47,658 nucleotides of DNA from an uncultured Clostridia bacterium (GTDB taxonomy: Bacteria; Bacillota; Clostridia; UBA1381). Location of the stretch: the NCBI GenBank assembly GCA_934489015.1, contig CAKSSN010000020.1, positions 1-47,658 on the forward strand, written 5' to 3'. The position numbers and the translations under genes are program-made. Below the pieces are notes generated by a model. The model was not told where the DNA came from. It did no database searches and worked only from the letters and a program-made list of their open reading frames with translations. The number at the start of each line of letters is the position of its first letter. Position 1 is the first letter of the stretch. This document shows, in pieces, positions 6,011 to 14,563 of the stretch.

Positions 6011-7675
6011 TTACTCCTCACAATTACCTTTACGACCGTTAATACAAAATATATCCTTTGCCAAATCATTCAAATCATCATATGCATTTTCCAAAGCATC
6101 TCCAAAAATCTCAAAATAAAACTTGATTTTAGGCTCAGTTCCGGACGGGCGGACTGCGAACCAACCGTTCGGCAATATGAATTTCAGTACATTTGTCTTA
6201 GGCAGTCCGGACAGACCGTCCTTGTAGTCGAGTTTTTTTACAACATCAAACGGCATACTTTCGTTTCGGAATTTATGCATCATTTTCTGTATTTTTTCAC
6301 TGCCGTCAATGCCGCTCAGTGTGAGGGTTTTGAGCTTCTGAGCGCAGAAGCCGTACTTTTCGTACAATTCCATAAGCCCGTCATAGAGCGTCATGCCTCT
6401 CTGCTTATAGTCTGCCGCCGCCTCGCAGATGAGCATTGCGGCAACCACAGCGTCCTTATCCCTCGCGTATGTGCCTTTGAGGTATCCAAAGCTCTCCTCC
6501 AGACCGAAAACAAAGCTGTGTTCTCCGCTATTTTCAAACGCCTTTATCTTCTCGCCGATAAACTTAAAACCCGTCAGCACATCGAGCGTGATTATGCCGT
6601 AGTCATCGGCAATTCTGCGAACAAGTTCGCTTGTGACTATTGTCTTTACAACGGCTCCGTTTTTGGGCAGTGTACCGTTTTCTTTTTCTTTGCGGAGAAT
6701 ATATTCAAGCAAAAGACAGCCTGTCTGATTGCCGTTTAATACCTTGTATTCGTCATTGTTTACCTTTACAACAACTCCTATCCTATCGCTGTCCGGATCC
6801 GTTCCGAATACAAGGTCGGCATTCTGCTTTTTGGCATACCCTACGGCAATATCAAAAGCCTCGCTGTTTTCAGGATTGGGTGATTTAACGGTCGGGAAAT
6901 TGCCATCAGGCTTTTCTTGCTCCGGCACAACAAAGACATTTTTAACTCCTGTTTCCGTCAAAATTCTGCGTACGGGAATATTTCCGGAACCGTGTAAAGG
7001 TGTATATACCACCTTGAATTCATCAGGAATTTTTGTGCCGAGCGACTGCGCTTTTACCGCCTTTATGTATGCGCTGTCAATTTTCTCACCGATTATGTTT
7101 ATTTTTGGTTCATCACAAAGTTTGACCCCGTCAAAAATATCGGTATCATCTATGTACTTTATGATTTTATCTGCAGTCTGCGGCGGTATTTGCCCACCAT
7201 CTTCTCCGTAAACTTTGTAGCCGTTATACTCCTTGGGATTGTGGCTTGCGGTAATTACAATACCTCTTGCACAATTGAGATAACGAACCGCAAATGACAG
7301 TTCAGGCGTAGGTCTTAGATCGTCAAAAAGGTATGTCTTTATGCCGTTTGCGCACAGCACATTTGCCGCCTCAAGCGCAAACTCGTGGGAATTGTTCCGT
7401 GAATCGTGCGCTATAACAACGCCCTTTTCGGCAAAGTCAGCTCCGCAGTCAAGAATTTCGCTCGCAAGCCCCTGAGTTGCACGGCGCACGGTGTAAATAT
7501 TCATTCTGTTTGTGCCCAGCCCCATAACTCCGCGCAGTCCGCCCGTGCCGAACTCCAAATCACGGTAAAAGCTGTCCTCGGCTTCTTCCCTGCTTAATTC
7601 TTTTAAGTAATTTTTCTCTGAAACAGCCAGCTTGTCGCTTTCAAGCCACCTTTTGTATTCATTTTCGTAATTCAT
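6011..7675 (-). CDS. Phosphohexomutase (phosphoglucomutase/phosphomannomutase)
   Basis: 554 residues, the normal length of alpha-D-phosphohexomutases. All four functional motifs are present: phosphoserine loop TASHNPKEYNGYK (S144), metal loop GTDPDSDRIG, sugar-binding loop FGLEESFGY, and C-terminal phosphate-binding loop RPSGTEPKIKFY. It interconverts hexose 1- and 6-phosphates in the cytoplasm. Next to GH130 genes, whose phosphorylase members release mannose 1-phosphate, it plausibly feeds mannose 6-phosphate to glycolysis. Glucose versus mannose preference cannot be read from sequence. It starts 4 bp after the truncated GH130 gene, with AGGTGA before the ATG. Confidence 0.93.
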   Translation of the reverse strand: MNYENEYKRWLESDKLAVSEKNYLKELSREEAEDSFYRDLEFGTGGLRGVMGLGTNRMNIYTVRRATQGLASEILDCGADFAEKGVVIAHDSRNNSHEFALEAANVLCANGIKTYLFDDLRPTPELSFAVRYLNCARGIVITASHNPKEYNGYKVYGEDGGQIPPQTADKIIKYIDDTDIFDGVKLCDEPKINIIGEKIDSAYIKAVKAQSLGTKIPDEFKVVYTPLHGSGNIPVRRILTETGVKNVFVVPEQEKPDGNFPTVKSPNPENSEAFDIAVGYAKKQNADLVFGTDPDSDRIGVVVKVNNDEYKVLNGNQTGCLLLEYILRKEKENGTLPKNGAVVKTIVTSELVRRIADDYGIITLDVLTGFKFIGEKIKAFENSGEHSFVFGLEESFGYLKGTYARDKDAVVAAMLICEAAADYKQRGMTLYDGLMELYEKYGFCAQKLKTLTLSGIDGSEKIQKMMHKFRNESMPFDVVKKLDYKDGLSGLPKTNVLKFILPNGWFAVRPSGTEPKIKFYFEIFGDALENAYDDLNDLAKDIFCINGRKGNCEE

Positions 7676-7679
7676 ATAA

Positions 7680-8192
7680 TCACCTGTTGTTCATATCAAT
7701 AAGCCTGTAAATGTTTTCAACGCTCGTATGCGTTGTATAGCCGTCCTTGGGTGTGTTTTTACAATAATCAACCATTTTTTTGACTGTTGTTTTTGCGACA
7801 TGAAGTCTTGTGTCAGACGAAGCATAGTATATGTAAATATCCCCGTCCTTTTCTATTGCTCCGTTGGTAAACACTACATTCGACACATCGCCAACCCTCT
7901 CACTGCCGAGCGGTGCAAGGAAATATCCGCCGGGAGTGTATATAACCTTTTGAGGGTCTTTTAAATCCGTCATAAAGCAATACAGCACATACCTCAGTCC
8001 TGCCGCAGTATTTCTGACACCGTGTGCAATGTGCAGCCAACCGTCCTTTGTCTTTATCGGCGGTGCACCTGCTCCGTTCTTAACTTCCTTTATTGTATGG
8101 TAAACTCTTTTCTCAATTATGTTTTCCTCGGTTATTTTGGCATTTTCCATACTGTCAACCAGTGCACAGCCTATTCCGCCGCCCGCCCGGTT
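7680..8192 (-). pseudogene. C-terminal fragment of GH130 4-O-beta-mannosyl-glucose phosphorylase
   Basis: About 170 codons closely matching the C-terminal part of mannosylglucose phosphorylases (EC 2.4.1.281): RVYHTIKEVKNG, PPIKTKDGWLHIAHGVRNTA, ERVGDVSNVVF, YIYYASSDTRLHVA. A full-length enzyme is near 390 residues. The frame is closed by TAA at 8193-8195, and the N-terminal half with the catalytic Asp is gone. The 212 bp between here and the intact GH130 gene (8193-8404) contain interrupted coding-like sequence I cannot identify. Since the frame is intact to its stop, the truncation may be recent. A free-standing C-terminal domain is unlikely to be catalytic. Confidence 0.8.
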
Positions 8193-8404
8193 TTATGCCC
8201 TTGCAGCACTTTACGGAATCGCTGATTTGTTTATCACAAGCAGCTTTGAATGTGCATTAAGCATAACCGCCATATCTGTCAGTGCTCATCCTTTCAAGCA
8301 GCCCTGGAACCGGAGCGTTTTTCTCCGTTATATTCGTTCTTGCACGGCAAAGTATTTCTGTCGCTTTTCAAGCAAGATCTGCCGTATACCGTTTTGTTCC
8401 GAGA

Positions 8405-9379
8405 TTAAATCCCCTCAATGCATGCATCAACAAGTTCAGAAAGGCAACCGTCGGCACGACAGATATATTTGTCTGCACCGCCATAATAAAGTATAATTTT
8501 GTCGTTTTCATACTCTGCAACAGCGCCGCAGGCAAATACCGTGTTATCACATGTCCCATGAAACTCATAAGGCATCTCAGGCGCTAAAATATAGCTATTG
8601 GTTTTTCCAATTACTTTCCACGGCTCTTCCAAATCCAGAAGAATTGCGCCCAGATAATATGTTGCCCCGCCTGCAGGCATAAATACGCCATGTACAATAA
8701 CGAGCCACCCCTTATCTGTTTTAATAGGGGGAGTGGGTCCCACCTTGCTTGCATTCCAAAACCGATACCCGGGCGCTAATACCGGTTTAAACTCTCCCCA
8801 GTGCACAAGATCGGGGCTTGCCGAGATCCAAATATCGGCTCCCGGAGCCGGTCCTGCACCGGGACGGTCGAGCTTATAATATTTCCCGTTTATTTTTTCA
8901 GGAAAAAGTGAGGCTCCTCTGTTCCTTGGAGCTGTAATTATATCAATTGCCTCATATGCTTCAAAATCTTTTGTCTTTCCTAACATTCCCACAGGACTTT
9001 GGAAACCCGGCATTCCGCAAACAGGAGTTATCATATAATATGTATCTTCAATTTTTGTAAGCCGGTTATCTATAAAGTGAGCATAGTATTCCGCATAAGG
9101 CCACTCCTTCGGCACATCAGCCCCTGAAATAAAATTCTTATCGCTAAGTTCAAAATGTATTCCGTCCTTGCTTCTGGCAACTCTTGTCACTCCCACAGCA
9201 ATTGTACCGCTTTTGCTGAGAGGCGCTGCATGTTCAACCACAGACACAAGCATTACATATTCGTCGCCTATTTTTACCGCCGTCGGATTAAAAAGCTGTG
9301 CTATTCCGGGATAATCATCAACACACATAATAGGATTATATTCTGATCTTTTTAAAATTTTTGTCGCATCTTTCTTCAT
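8405..9379 (-). CDS. GH130-family beta-mannoside phosphorylase or mannosidase
   Basis: 324 residues forming a five-bladed propeller of glycoside hydrolase family 130. Visible marks are the conserved acid in HFIDNRLTK (D104), NRGASLFPEKINGKYYKLDRP, the substrate loop GPTPPIKTDKGWLVIVHGV, and the late LYYGGADKYICRA. The family contains both phosphorylases (releasing mannose 1-phosphate) and hydrolytic mannosidases; subgroup is unclear. No signal peptide, so it acts in the cytoplasm on imported oligosaccharides. ATG 9379 is preferred over the longer frame because AAGGAG lies 9 nt upstream. It is one of two GH130 genes here, the other being truncated. Confidence 0.88.
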   Translation of the reverse strand: MKKDATKILKRSEYNPIMCVDDYPGIAQLFNPTAVKIGDEYVMLVSVVEHAAPLSKSGTIAVGVTRVARSKDGIHFELSDKNFISGADVPKEWPYAEYYAHFIDNRLTKIEDTYYMITPVCGMPGFQSPVGMLGKTKDFEAYEAIDIITAPRNRGASLFPEKINGKYYKLDRPGAGPAPGADIWISASPDLVHWGEFKPVLAPGYRFWNASKVGPTPPIKTDKGWLVIVHGVFMPAGGATYYLGAILLDLEEPWKVIGKTNSYILAPEMPYEFHGTCDNTVFACGAVAEYENDKIILYYGGADKYICRADGCLSELVDACIEGI

Positions 9380-9410
9380 TTTTTTCTTCTCCTTTTTCAC
9401 ATACTTAATA

Positions 9411-11444
9411 TTAACAACCACTTGCTAAAACTATTGCATAAGCAAAGGTGTCTGCCTTAAATTTAAGCGTTTTATCAACCCAATCAATCCCGCATGATGA
9501 ACATTTTTCTGTAACCTCAACTATCCTGTTTCCAAGCTTTACTTCTGTTTCAACAAAGCAATCCAATGTATTTGCAATAAATATAAGATACCTTCCTTCA
9601 TTTTCGTAGTAACTAACCTTTATTGCTTCATTCGGTGAGGTAAACACATCATTGTCATAATAGGGCTTCCATTTTGCATTTATAAAGTCAAATTTGCCTA
9701 TAATGTTCCAAATTTCAGACATGATCTCCAGTGGCTCACCGCTGTCTACCGCCTTTGGCAGGATTCCAAACGGAAGAGTTAATGCAAGAGCCTGTGAAAA
9801 TACCCATGCGGGTGGGTTGGAATAGCAAAGCATATACATCGGCATACCTAAATTTCTGCCCTGAAACACGCTCCGGAAATATCCCTCCGGAAGCTTTTTG
9901 ATTTCTCCGTGCATCAGCTGCGCCTGTATCATTTCGCCCTCCCAGAGCGAGTGACAATAAGGCAAGGCGCCAAGCGTAAATGCTGCGCTTCCGTGCGCAT
10001 TAATAATACCGTTTCTTCTGTCAATAATATTATACAGCTTTTTCATCAAATTTCTTACTTGCCATACAGGATATGTTGCATGCAGATTGCCATACTTATC
10101 TCTGTATCCGCATCCGTGCGCTTCATTTGTGCAGCTCATAGGTCTGATGGTTCCGTCAAGATATATTCCGTCAAAACCATATTCATCAATAAGCTTTGCT
10201 ATTCCGTCTGCAAATATATCCTGCCATTTTGATTTATAGCATACAATTAAATCCCTCTGCCACGGATAGCGATACCAATGTATATCATAATATTCTTCTC
10301 CGGGTTTCCTCATAATATCAGCACCCATTTCGCCCCAGTACGGTGAAAGTGATGCAATTTCATATCCAAAATAAGGGATAACCTTTATGCCTCTTTGGTG
10401 TGCCTCTCTTACAATAAGCCTGAGTCTTTCCGCTGTTTCCTCTGTGATAAACGGAGAATTCTGAATATCGTTCCATTTCTCGTGAATATACAGTGTATTT
10501 ACCCCAAGTCGTTCAAAGCGATCAAACGGATTTTCGCTTGTATCCTCAAACGGTGACATTAAAAAATCCTCATATTTTTCAGGTATTTTTTTAAAACAGT
10601 CAATATGAATATTGCGTTCCTCATACGGATTTTCAGGGAATTCCTTTACGGGTGTTGCCATAAGCCCAATTCTGTAGCTTATGGGGAACAGTTCTTTTCC
10701 GTTTTCTATCCCCTTATCTATCCAATTTTCAGGCTCAGAGTCCAAAAGGTGTATTCTGAGAATTGTTTTCGTTTCGCTTTTTATAACTTCTATCGCACAG
10801 CTCTCATCTGCAAGTCGGATCCCTTTATCACTTTCAAAAAAAAGACCAAGACCCACATCATCATTCCCAAGATAGATTTGCTCTTTAAACGGCAGCTGAA
10901 GCTTTTCAGGCAGGCTGCCCGACTGCAAAACAGGATTGTCTTTCATCATTTCTCCGTTTATTCTGATATTACCGCCGGGGAAAACGTGATAAAAGCTTGC
11001 TGTTTCTGTTTTTAAAGGTATCTCAAGCCACAGTCTGGTTAGCTTATAGCCCGGCACCTTATGCTCACCAAGCCCAAACCATTCGTTTACGCTTCTCCCT
11101 TGAGGCATAATAGAAATATGCAGGTCAACACATCCGTCATATTCAATTTTTGCAGATGAATTTACAATAAACGCTTGACTTTGCGCCGTTGAACAAACCG
11201 TTGCCGACTCAGCGTTCGAGCCATTCATTACAAAATTTTCAAAATCTCCCCAATGCAGCTCCTCACCGTTTTCGATACCAACAAGGCAAACAGAGTCCGC
11301 CAGAAGCTCTTTATTTTGCGAAGCTACAGACTGAAGAAATGACTTCTTCCCTGCTTTATAGCTTCTTCCCCAAACATCAACCGCAATTTCTCCATTCGTT
11401 TTTTTACATTTAACCGGAGTCCAAGGTCTCGGTATCTTTGTCAT
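9411..11444 (-). CDS. DUF6067 / GH123-like TIM-barrel protein
   Basis: 677 residues, cytoplasmic (no signal peptide). The N-terminal beta-sandwich opens with the DUF6067 hallmark AVDVWGRSYK; a TIM barrel follows (GVNTLYIHEKWNDI, HQRGIKVIPYFGYE, YGFDGIYLDGT with a likely catalytic Asp), and a C-terminal beta domain ends the protein. DUF6067 proteins are related to glycoside hydrolases but biochemically almost undescribed. ATG 11444 is chosen because GGAGG lies 8 nt upstream; a TTG at 11459 would have none. It follows the DUF5107 gene without a gap and is clearly in the same operon. Confidence 0.82.
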   Translation of the reverse strand: MTKIPRPWTPVKCKKTNGEIAVDVWGRSYKAGKKSFLQSVASQNKELLADSVCLVGIENGEELHWGDFENFVMNGSNAESATVCSTAQSQAFIVNSSAKIEYDGCVDLHISIMPQGRSVNEWFGLGEHKVPGYKLTRLWLEIPLKTETASFYHVFPGGNIRINGEMMKDNPVLQSGSLPEKLQLPFKEQIYLGNDDVGLGLFFESDKGIRLADESCAIEVIKSETKTILRIHLLDSEPENWIDKGIENGKELFPISYRIGLMATPVKEFPENPYEERNIHIDCFKKIPEKYEDFLMSPFEDTSENPFDRFERLGVNTLYIHEKWNDIQNSPFITEETAERLRLIVREAHQRGIKVIPYFGYEIASLSPYWGEMGADIMRKPGEEYYDIHWYRYPWQRDLIVCYKSKWQDIFADGIAKLIDEYGFDGIYLDGTIRPMSCTNEAHGCGYRDKYGNLHATYPVWQVRNLMKKLYNIIDRRNGIINAHGSAAFTLGALPYCHSLWEGEMIQAQLMHGEIKKLPEGYFRSVFQGRNLGMPMYMLCYSNPPAWVFSQALALTLPFGILPKAVDSGEPLEIMSEIWNIIGKFDFINAKWKPYYDNDVFTSPNEAIKVSYYENEGRYLIFIANTLDCFVETEVKLGNRIVEVTEKCSSCGIDWVDKTLKFKADTFAYAIVLASGC

Positions 11445-11459
11445 AAGCCGTTCCTCCAA

Positions 11460-13427
11460 TCAGTGCATTCTGTAATCCAATTCATACGGCAACGGATATT
11501 TTTCATAGATTTCACTGTCATTAAGTCCGTGTATTCCTTTTTCGGATAACATTTTTCTGTGTATTTCAAGCCAGATGTGTGATATGGAAAATTCTCCTTC
11601 TTTTATATCCGGCATTACAAAGTTGTCAGTCAGCACTTCAAGGGCCTTCATATACAAATCCGTTTTGCTTAAGGCTAAAGCATATAGCATCTTGAGTCTG
11701 CCGTTTTTCATTAAATCCTCCGGAATTTCGTTTTCATATAATTCTATCCATTTCTCATAACCGTTGTTTGCAAACAATGCTTCTGCATAATTCACCCATA
11801 AAGGCTGATAATCATTCTTCTCCCTTACTGCATTTTCCATATATAACACGGCCTTCACCGCATTTCCATACTCATTTTTTTCTATTTGCGCAAGATTTCT
11901 GTATGCCCAGCAGTTAGGAGAGCATTCATTTGATTTTTCAAATGCTGAATAAGCCTCGTCTGTTTTTCCTTCCGTATAAAGAATAACGCCCATCTGATAA
12001 TACTTATACCAGCTATCTGTTGCTTTCTCTGCCAATTCAAGCCATTTTTTACCTTTAACATAACTCTTTATGCGGCTCCTTGTATCAGGAGTAATCATTT
12101 TTCCGCTTTGCAATAATTCAAGCCATTCCGCTTCATCATCCTGTATACTTTCCTTCGGGAAACATACAATGTTGCTTACAGGCTTTTCGCGAAACATATT
12201 TTCCAACGCTCCCCAGCCGGAGCCGTTATACCTGAGAACAGCCTTTTCTCCGACTGTCAAATCTGCACTCCGGACTATTTTTTGTTTGTAATAAATTTTA
12301 TTTTTTATTTCATCTGTAGCAGCATGAAAATCTTTTCCGTGTACAAGTATGGAATTTGCATTTACCGGACTATATCCTTCTGTCCATGATATTATTGAAT
12401 TTGCTTTCATCACAAAATGTTCAAGCTGGGTTTTTAAAAGACCTGCCTGTATCTCAATATAGCTTTTCTGACTGTCCGACAGCCATCTGTTCCAGTGCTT
12501 TCCGCCGGCTCCTTGACCCCAGGCAAACAGCTTTCTGCCTTTCAATTCCTTTGTAGACATATGCACAAGTCCATATCCGTCTTTGTCGACCGCAGCAATC
12601 CACTTCTGCTCTTCCTCAGGAATTTTATAAAAGAAATCTCTTGAGCGAGTCAGATTTGTCGCATATGTAACGTCAACCCCATCCATATACGGTAATGCTG
12701 ACACATCCAGAAAATATCCGCCTTCCGTGTATGAACAGTAAAATGTTTCTTCGGCCGGAACTATTACCCGCGTATCCGGAGTTTCATCAACAGCTATATT
12801 TGACCACCAGTACATATATTTATCTTCATCCGATGTGTTTTCAAGTGTAACATTCACAAGCAGCACATCTTCTTCAAGCTTGGCGGTAATCGAATAAACA
12901 GCCTCCCTTATTCTCTCAAACTCATACATTCTGAGCATTGGATTTCCGCTCTTGTCCTCACATTCTTCCGTAAAAAGCCTGGAACAGGTCAGAGGGTTAT
13001 GTCCTTTTATTCCCATATTCCACTCAACTCCGCCGCTGAACCATGCGTTCCTGAGTGCAAGATTGCAAGGCTGAAAAACATCATTTGCATAAAGTAAATC
13101 TTTTTTTTTCTTTTTGTCATATAGTGACCATAACCTGCCGCCAAGCTCCGGAACAAATACAGCCTTTAAATACTCGTTTTCCAAAATTGCTCCGTCAAAT
13201 TCAAGCTCTTTCCTTTCTCTGTTATATCCATTTTGAACTTGATACGGCAGCAGTGTTGAAATCATCCCTTTTCCCAGATTAGCTTTATCCTCGGCCGAAA
13301 CCTTTTCCGAAACATTAACCGCTGCATGAATATAATCATCATTTTTTATATCAGGCAAACAACTGCATTCTCCCAGCTCGGCTCCTTTTATCTTAATCTT
13401 TCCAAAGCGCAATGTATTGCATTCCAT
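11460..13427 (-). CDS. DUF5107 protein with C-terminal TPR repeats
   Basis: 655 residues without a signal peptide. Residues of about 80-400 show the DUF5107 signature (ENEYLKAVFVPELGGRLWSL, LRNAWFSGGVEWNMG, a galactose-mutarotase-like beta-sandwich), and the C-terminal third is helical with tetratricopeptide-like repeats (YYQMGVILYTEGKTDEAYSA). DUF5107 genes recur in polysaccharide loci and are suspected glycosidases; activity is not established by anything visible here. The gene is wedged between the GH5 gene (2 bp upstream) and the DUF6067 gene (directly abutting), so the three products are probably made together. Confidence 0.85.
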   Translation of the reverse strand: MECNTLRFGKIKIKGAELGECSCLPDIKNDDYIHAAVNVSEKVSAEDKANLGKGMISTLLPYQVQNGYNRERKELEFDGAILENEYLKAVFVPELGGRLWSLYDKKKKKDLLYANDVFQPCNLALRNAWFSGGVEWNMGIKGHNPLTCSRLFTEECEDKSGNPMLRMYEFERIREAVYSITAKLEEDVLLVNVTLENTSDEDKYMYWWSNIAVDETPDTRVIVPAEETFYCSYTEGGYFLDVSALPYMDGVDVTYATNLTRSRDFFYKIPEEEQKWIAAVDKDGYGLVHMSTKELKGRKLFAWGQGAGGKHWNRWLSDSQKSYIEIQAGLLKTQLEHFVMKANSIISWTEGYSPVNANSILVHGKDFHAATDEIKNKIYYKQKIVRSADLTVGEKAVLRYNGSGWGALENMFREKPVSNIVCFPKESIQDDEAEWLELLQSGKMITPDTRSRIKSYVKGKKWLELAEKATDSWYKYYQMGVILYTEGKTDEAYSAFEKSNECSPNCWAYRNLAQIEKNEYGNAVKAVLYMENAVREKNDYQPLWVNYAEALFANNGYEKWIELYENEIPEDLMKNGRLKMLYALALSKTDLYMKALEVLTDNFVMPDIKEGEFSISHIWLEIHRKMLSEKGIHGLNDSEIYEKYPLPYELDYRMH

Positions 13428-13429
13428 AA

Positions 13430-14539
13430 TTATAAGCCTCTTTTCATAATATCAAGCATTTCCTTATCAAGCATATGCCCTTTGTAATCCACATACTTGC
13501 AATCCTTTCTTTCGCTGTCAATAACTCCGAAAATCCCTCTCAGCTCCCACAGCGCAAAACCAATATTGAAGCCATTAAGTATATCCGTTACATCACTAAA
13601 CCATGAAAGCGCAACATTATGCGGGCATTTGTTCACAACCCCGCCCTCGCCGCAATGAACGCCGATACCCCTTTCTTGCGCAAGCTTAGCCCAGTCTTCA
13701 AATTCTTTATATAATGTTTCTTTTGTCCAAATAATCTGTCTCTCATACTTGCGGCTCTCTTTCCCGGGCATATCCGGCCACTCCACAAATCCGTTTTCAT
13801 CCTCATCCTGCGAAAACGAAAAATGTGTAACCTCCCTCGGATCATAGGCGCGGCAGCTTTGTGCCACTCCCTCTAAATCGCAAAGCTCAGGAATACTCTC
13901 TCTGCCCCAGTTTGTACCATCCAGAAAAACTGTTCGCTTATCTCCGAGTGCTCTGATTTCATTAACTGTTTTTCGCATAACGGCATTATGCTTTTTTATG
14001 TCAAGCAGCCTTCGACCGGCATATTTTGAGTATGGTTCATTTACAAGATTAAAGCCCAGCTTGGTTGCAGAAACAGCTCTGTACCTTTCTGTAAGTTTTT
14101 TCCATATATTCACAAAGGCTTTATCTGCTTCATCATCCTTCCACAGACTGTACGGGTCAGGCTCTATTCTTCCGACAGTGTAGCCGGGTGCGCGGTGAAG
14201 CGAAAGCTCTACATATATGCCAAGCTCTGCTGCTCTCTCAACAGCCTTGTCAATTATTGCAATTTCTCTCTCCTTAAATTCAAAATCACTGCCTTTCCAA
14301 AAATCATTGTAATTTTGAATAAAGTTAATGTAATTCAACGGAAATCTTACAAAATTAAATCCGAGATCCGCTATCATTTCAAGGTCACTGTTAATAAGCT
14401 CGTATGATATCGGATTTTGTTCGCGCAATTCCTTTCTGTAGTTTTCCTGATTGCCTGCATCTATACCTTTTTGCGGGCACATCAAATAACTCAAATTAAA
14501 GCCCTTGCGGTATGGTAATACTGTCTGTCTATACATCAT
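13430..14539 (-). CDS. GH5-type glycoside hydrolase, intracellular
   Basis: 369 residues folding as a GH5/cellulase-superfamily TIM barrel. The acid/base glutamate is E168 in FNLVNEP and the nucleophile E298 in GVHCGEGGV; LSLHRAPGY and FALWELRG are further family marks. There is no signal peptide, so it would act on imported oligosaccharides rather than polymer. Substrate is not evident; beta-mannosidase or beta-glucosidase activity fits the GH130 neighbours. AGGAGG precedes ATG 14539 by 10 nt. It is followed after 2 bp by the DUF5107 gene. Confidence 0.87.
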   Translation of the reverse strand: MMYRQTVLPYRKGFNLSYLMCPQKGIDAGNQENYRKELREQNPISYELINSDLEMIADLGFNFVRFPLNYINFIQNYNDFWKGSDFEFKEREIAIIDKAVERAAELGIYVELSLHRAPGYTVGRIEPDPYSLWKDDEADKAFVNIWKKLTERYRAVSATKLGFNLVNEPYSKYAGRRLLDIKKHNAVMRKTVNEIRALGDKRTVFLDGTNWGRESIPELCDLEGVAQSCRAYDPREVTHFSFSQDEDENGFVEWPDMPGKESRKYERQIIWTKETLYKEFEDWAKLAQERGIGVHCGEGGVVNKCPHNVALSWFSDVTDILNGFNIGFALWELRGIFGVIDSERKDCKYVDYKGHMLDKEMLDIMKRGL

Positions 14540-14563
14540 ATACTTACTTCCTCCTTTTTTAGC

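Noticed and set aside
6275..7211. Long plus-strand open frames opposite the phosphohexomutase
   Set aside because: They are shadows of a well-conserved minus-strand enzyme and have no family resemblance.
8119..8587. Plus-strand open frames of 101-125 codons between the GH130 genes
   Set aside because: They overlap the ends of two clear minus-strand GH130 sequences and look like antisense frames over a decayed gene.
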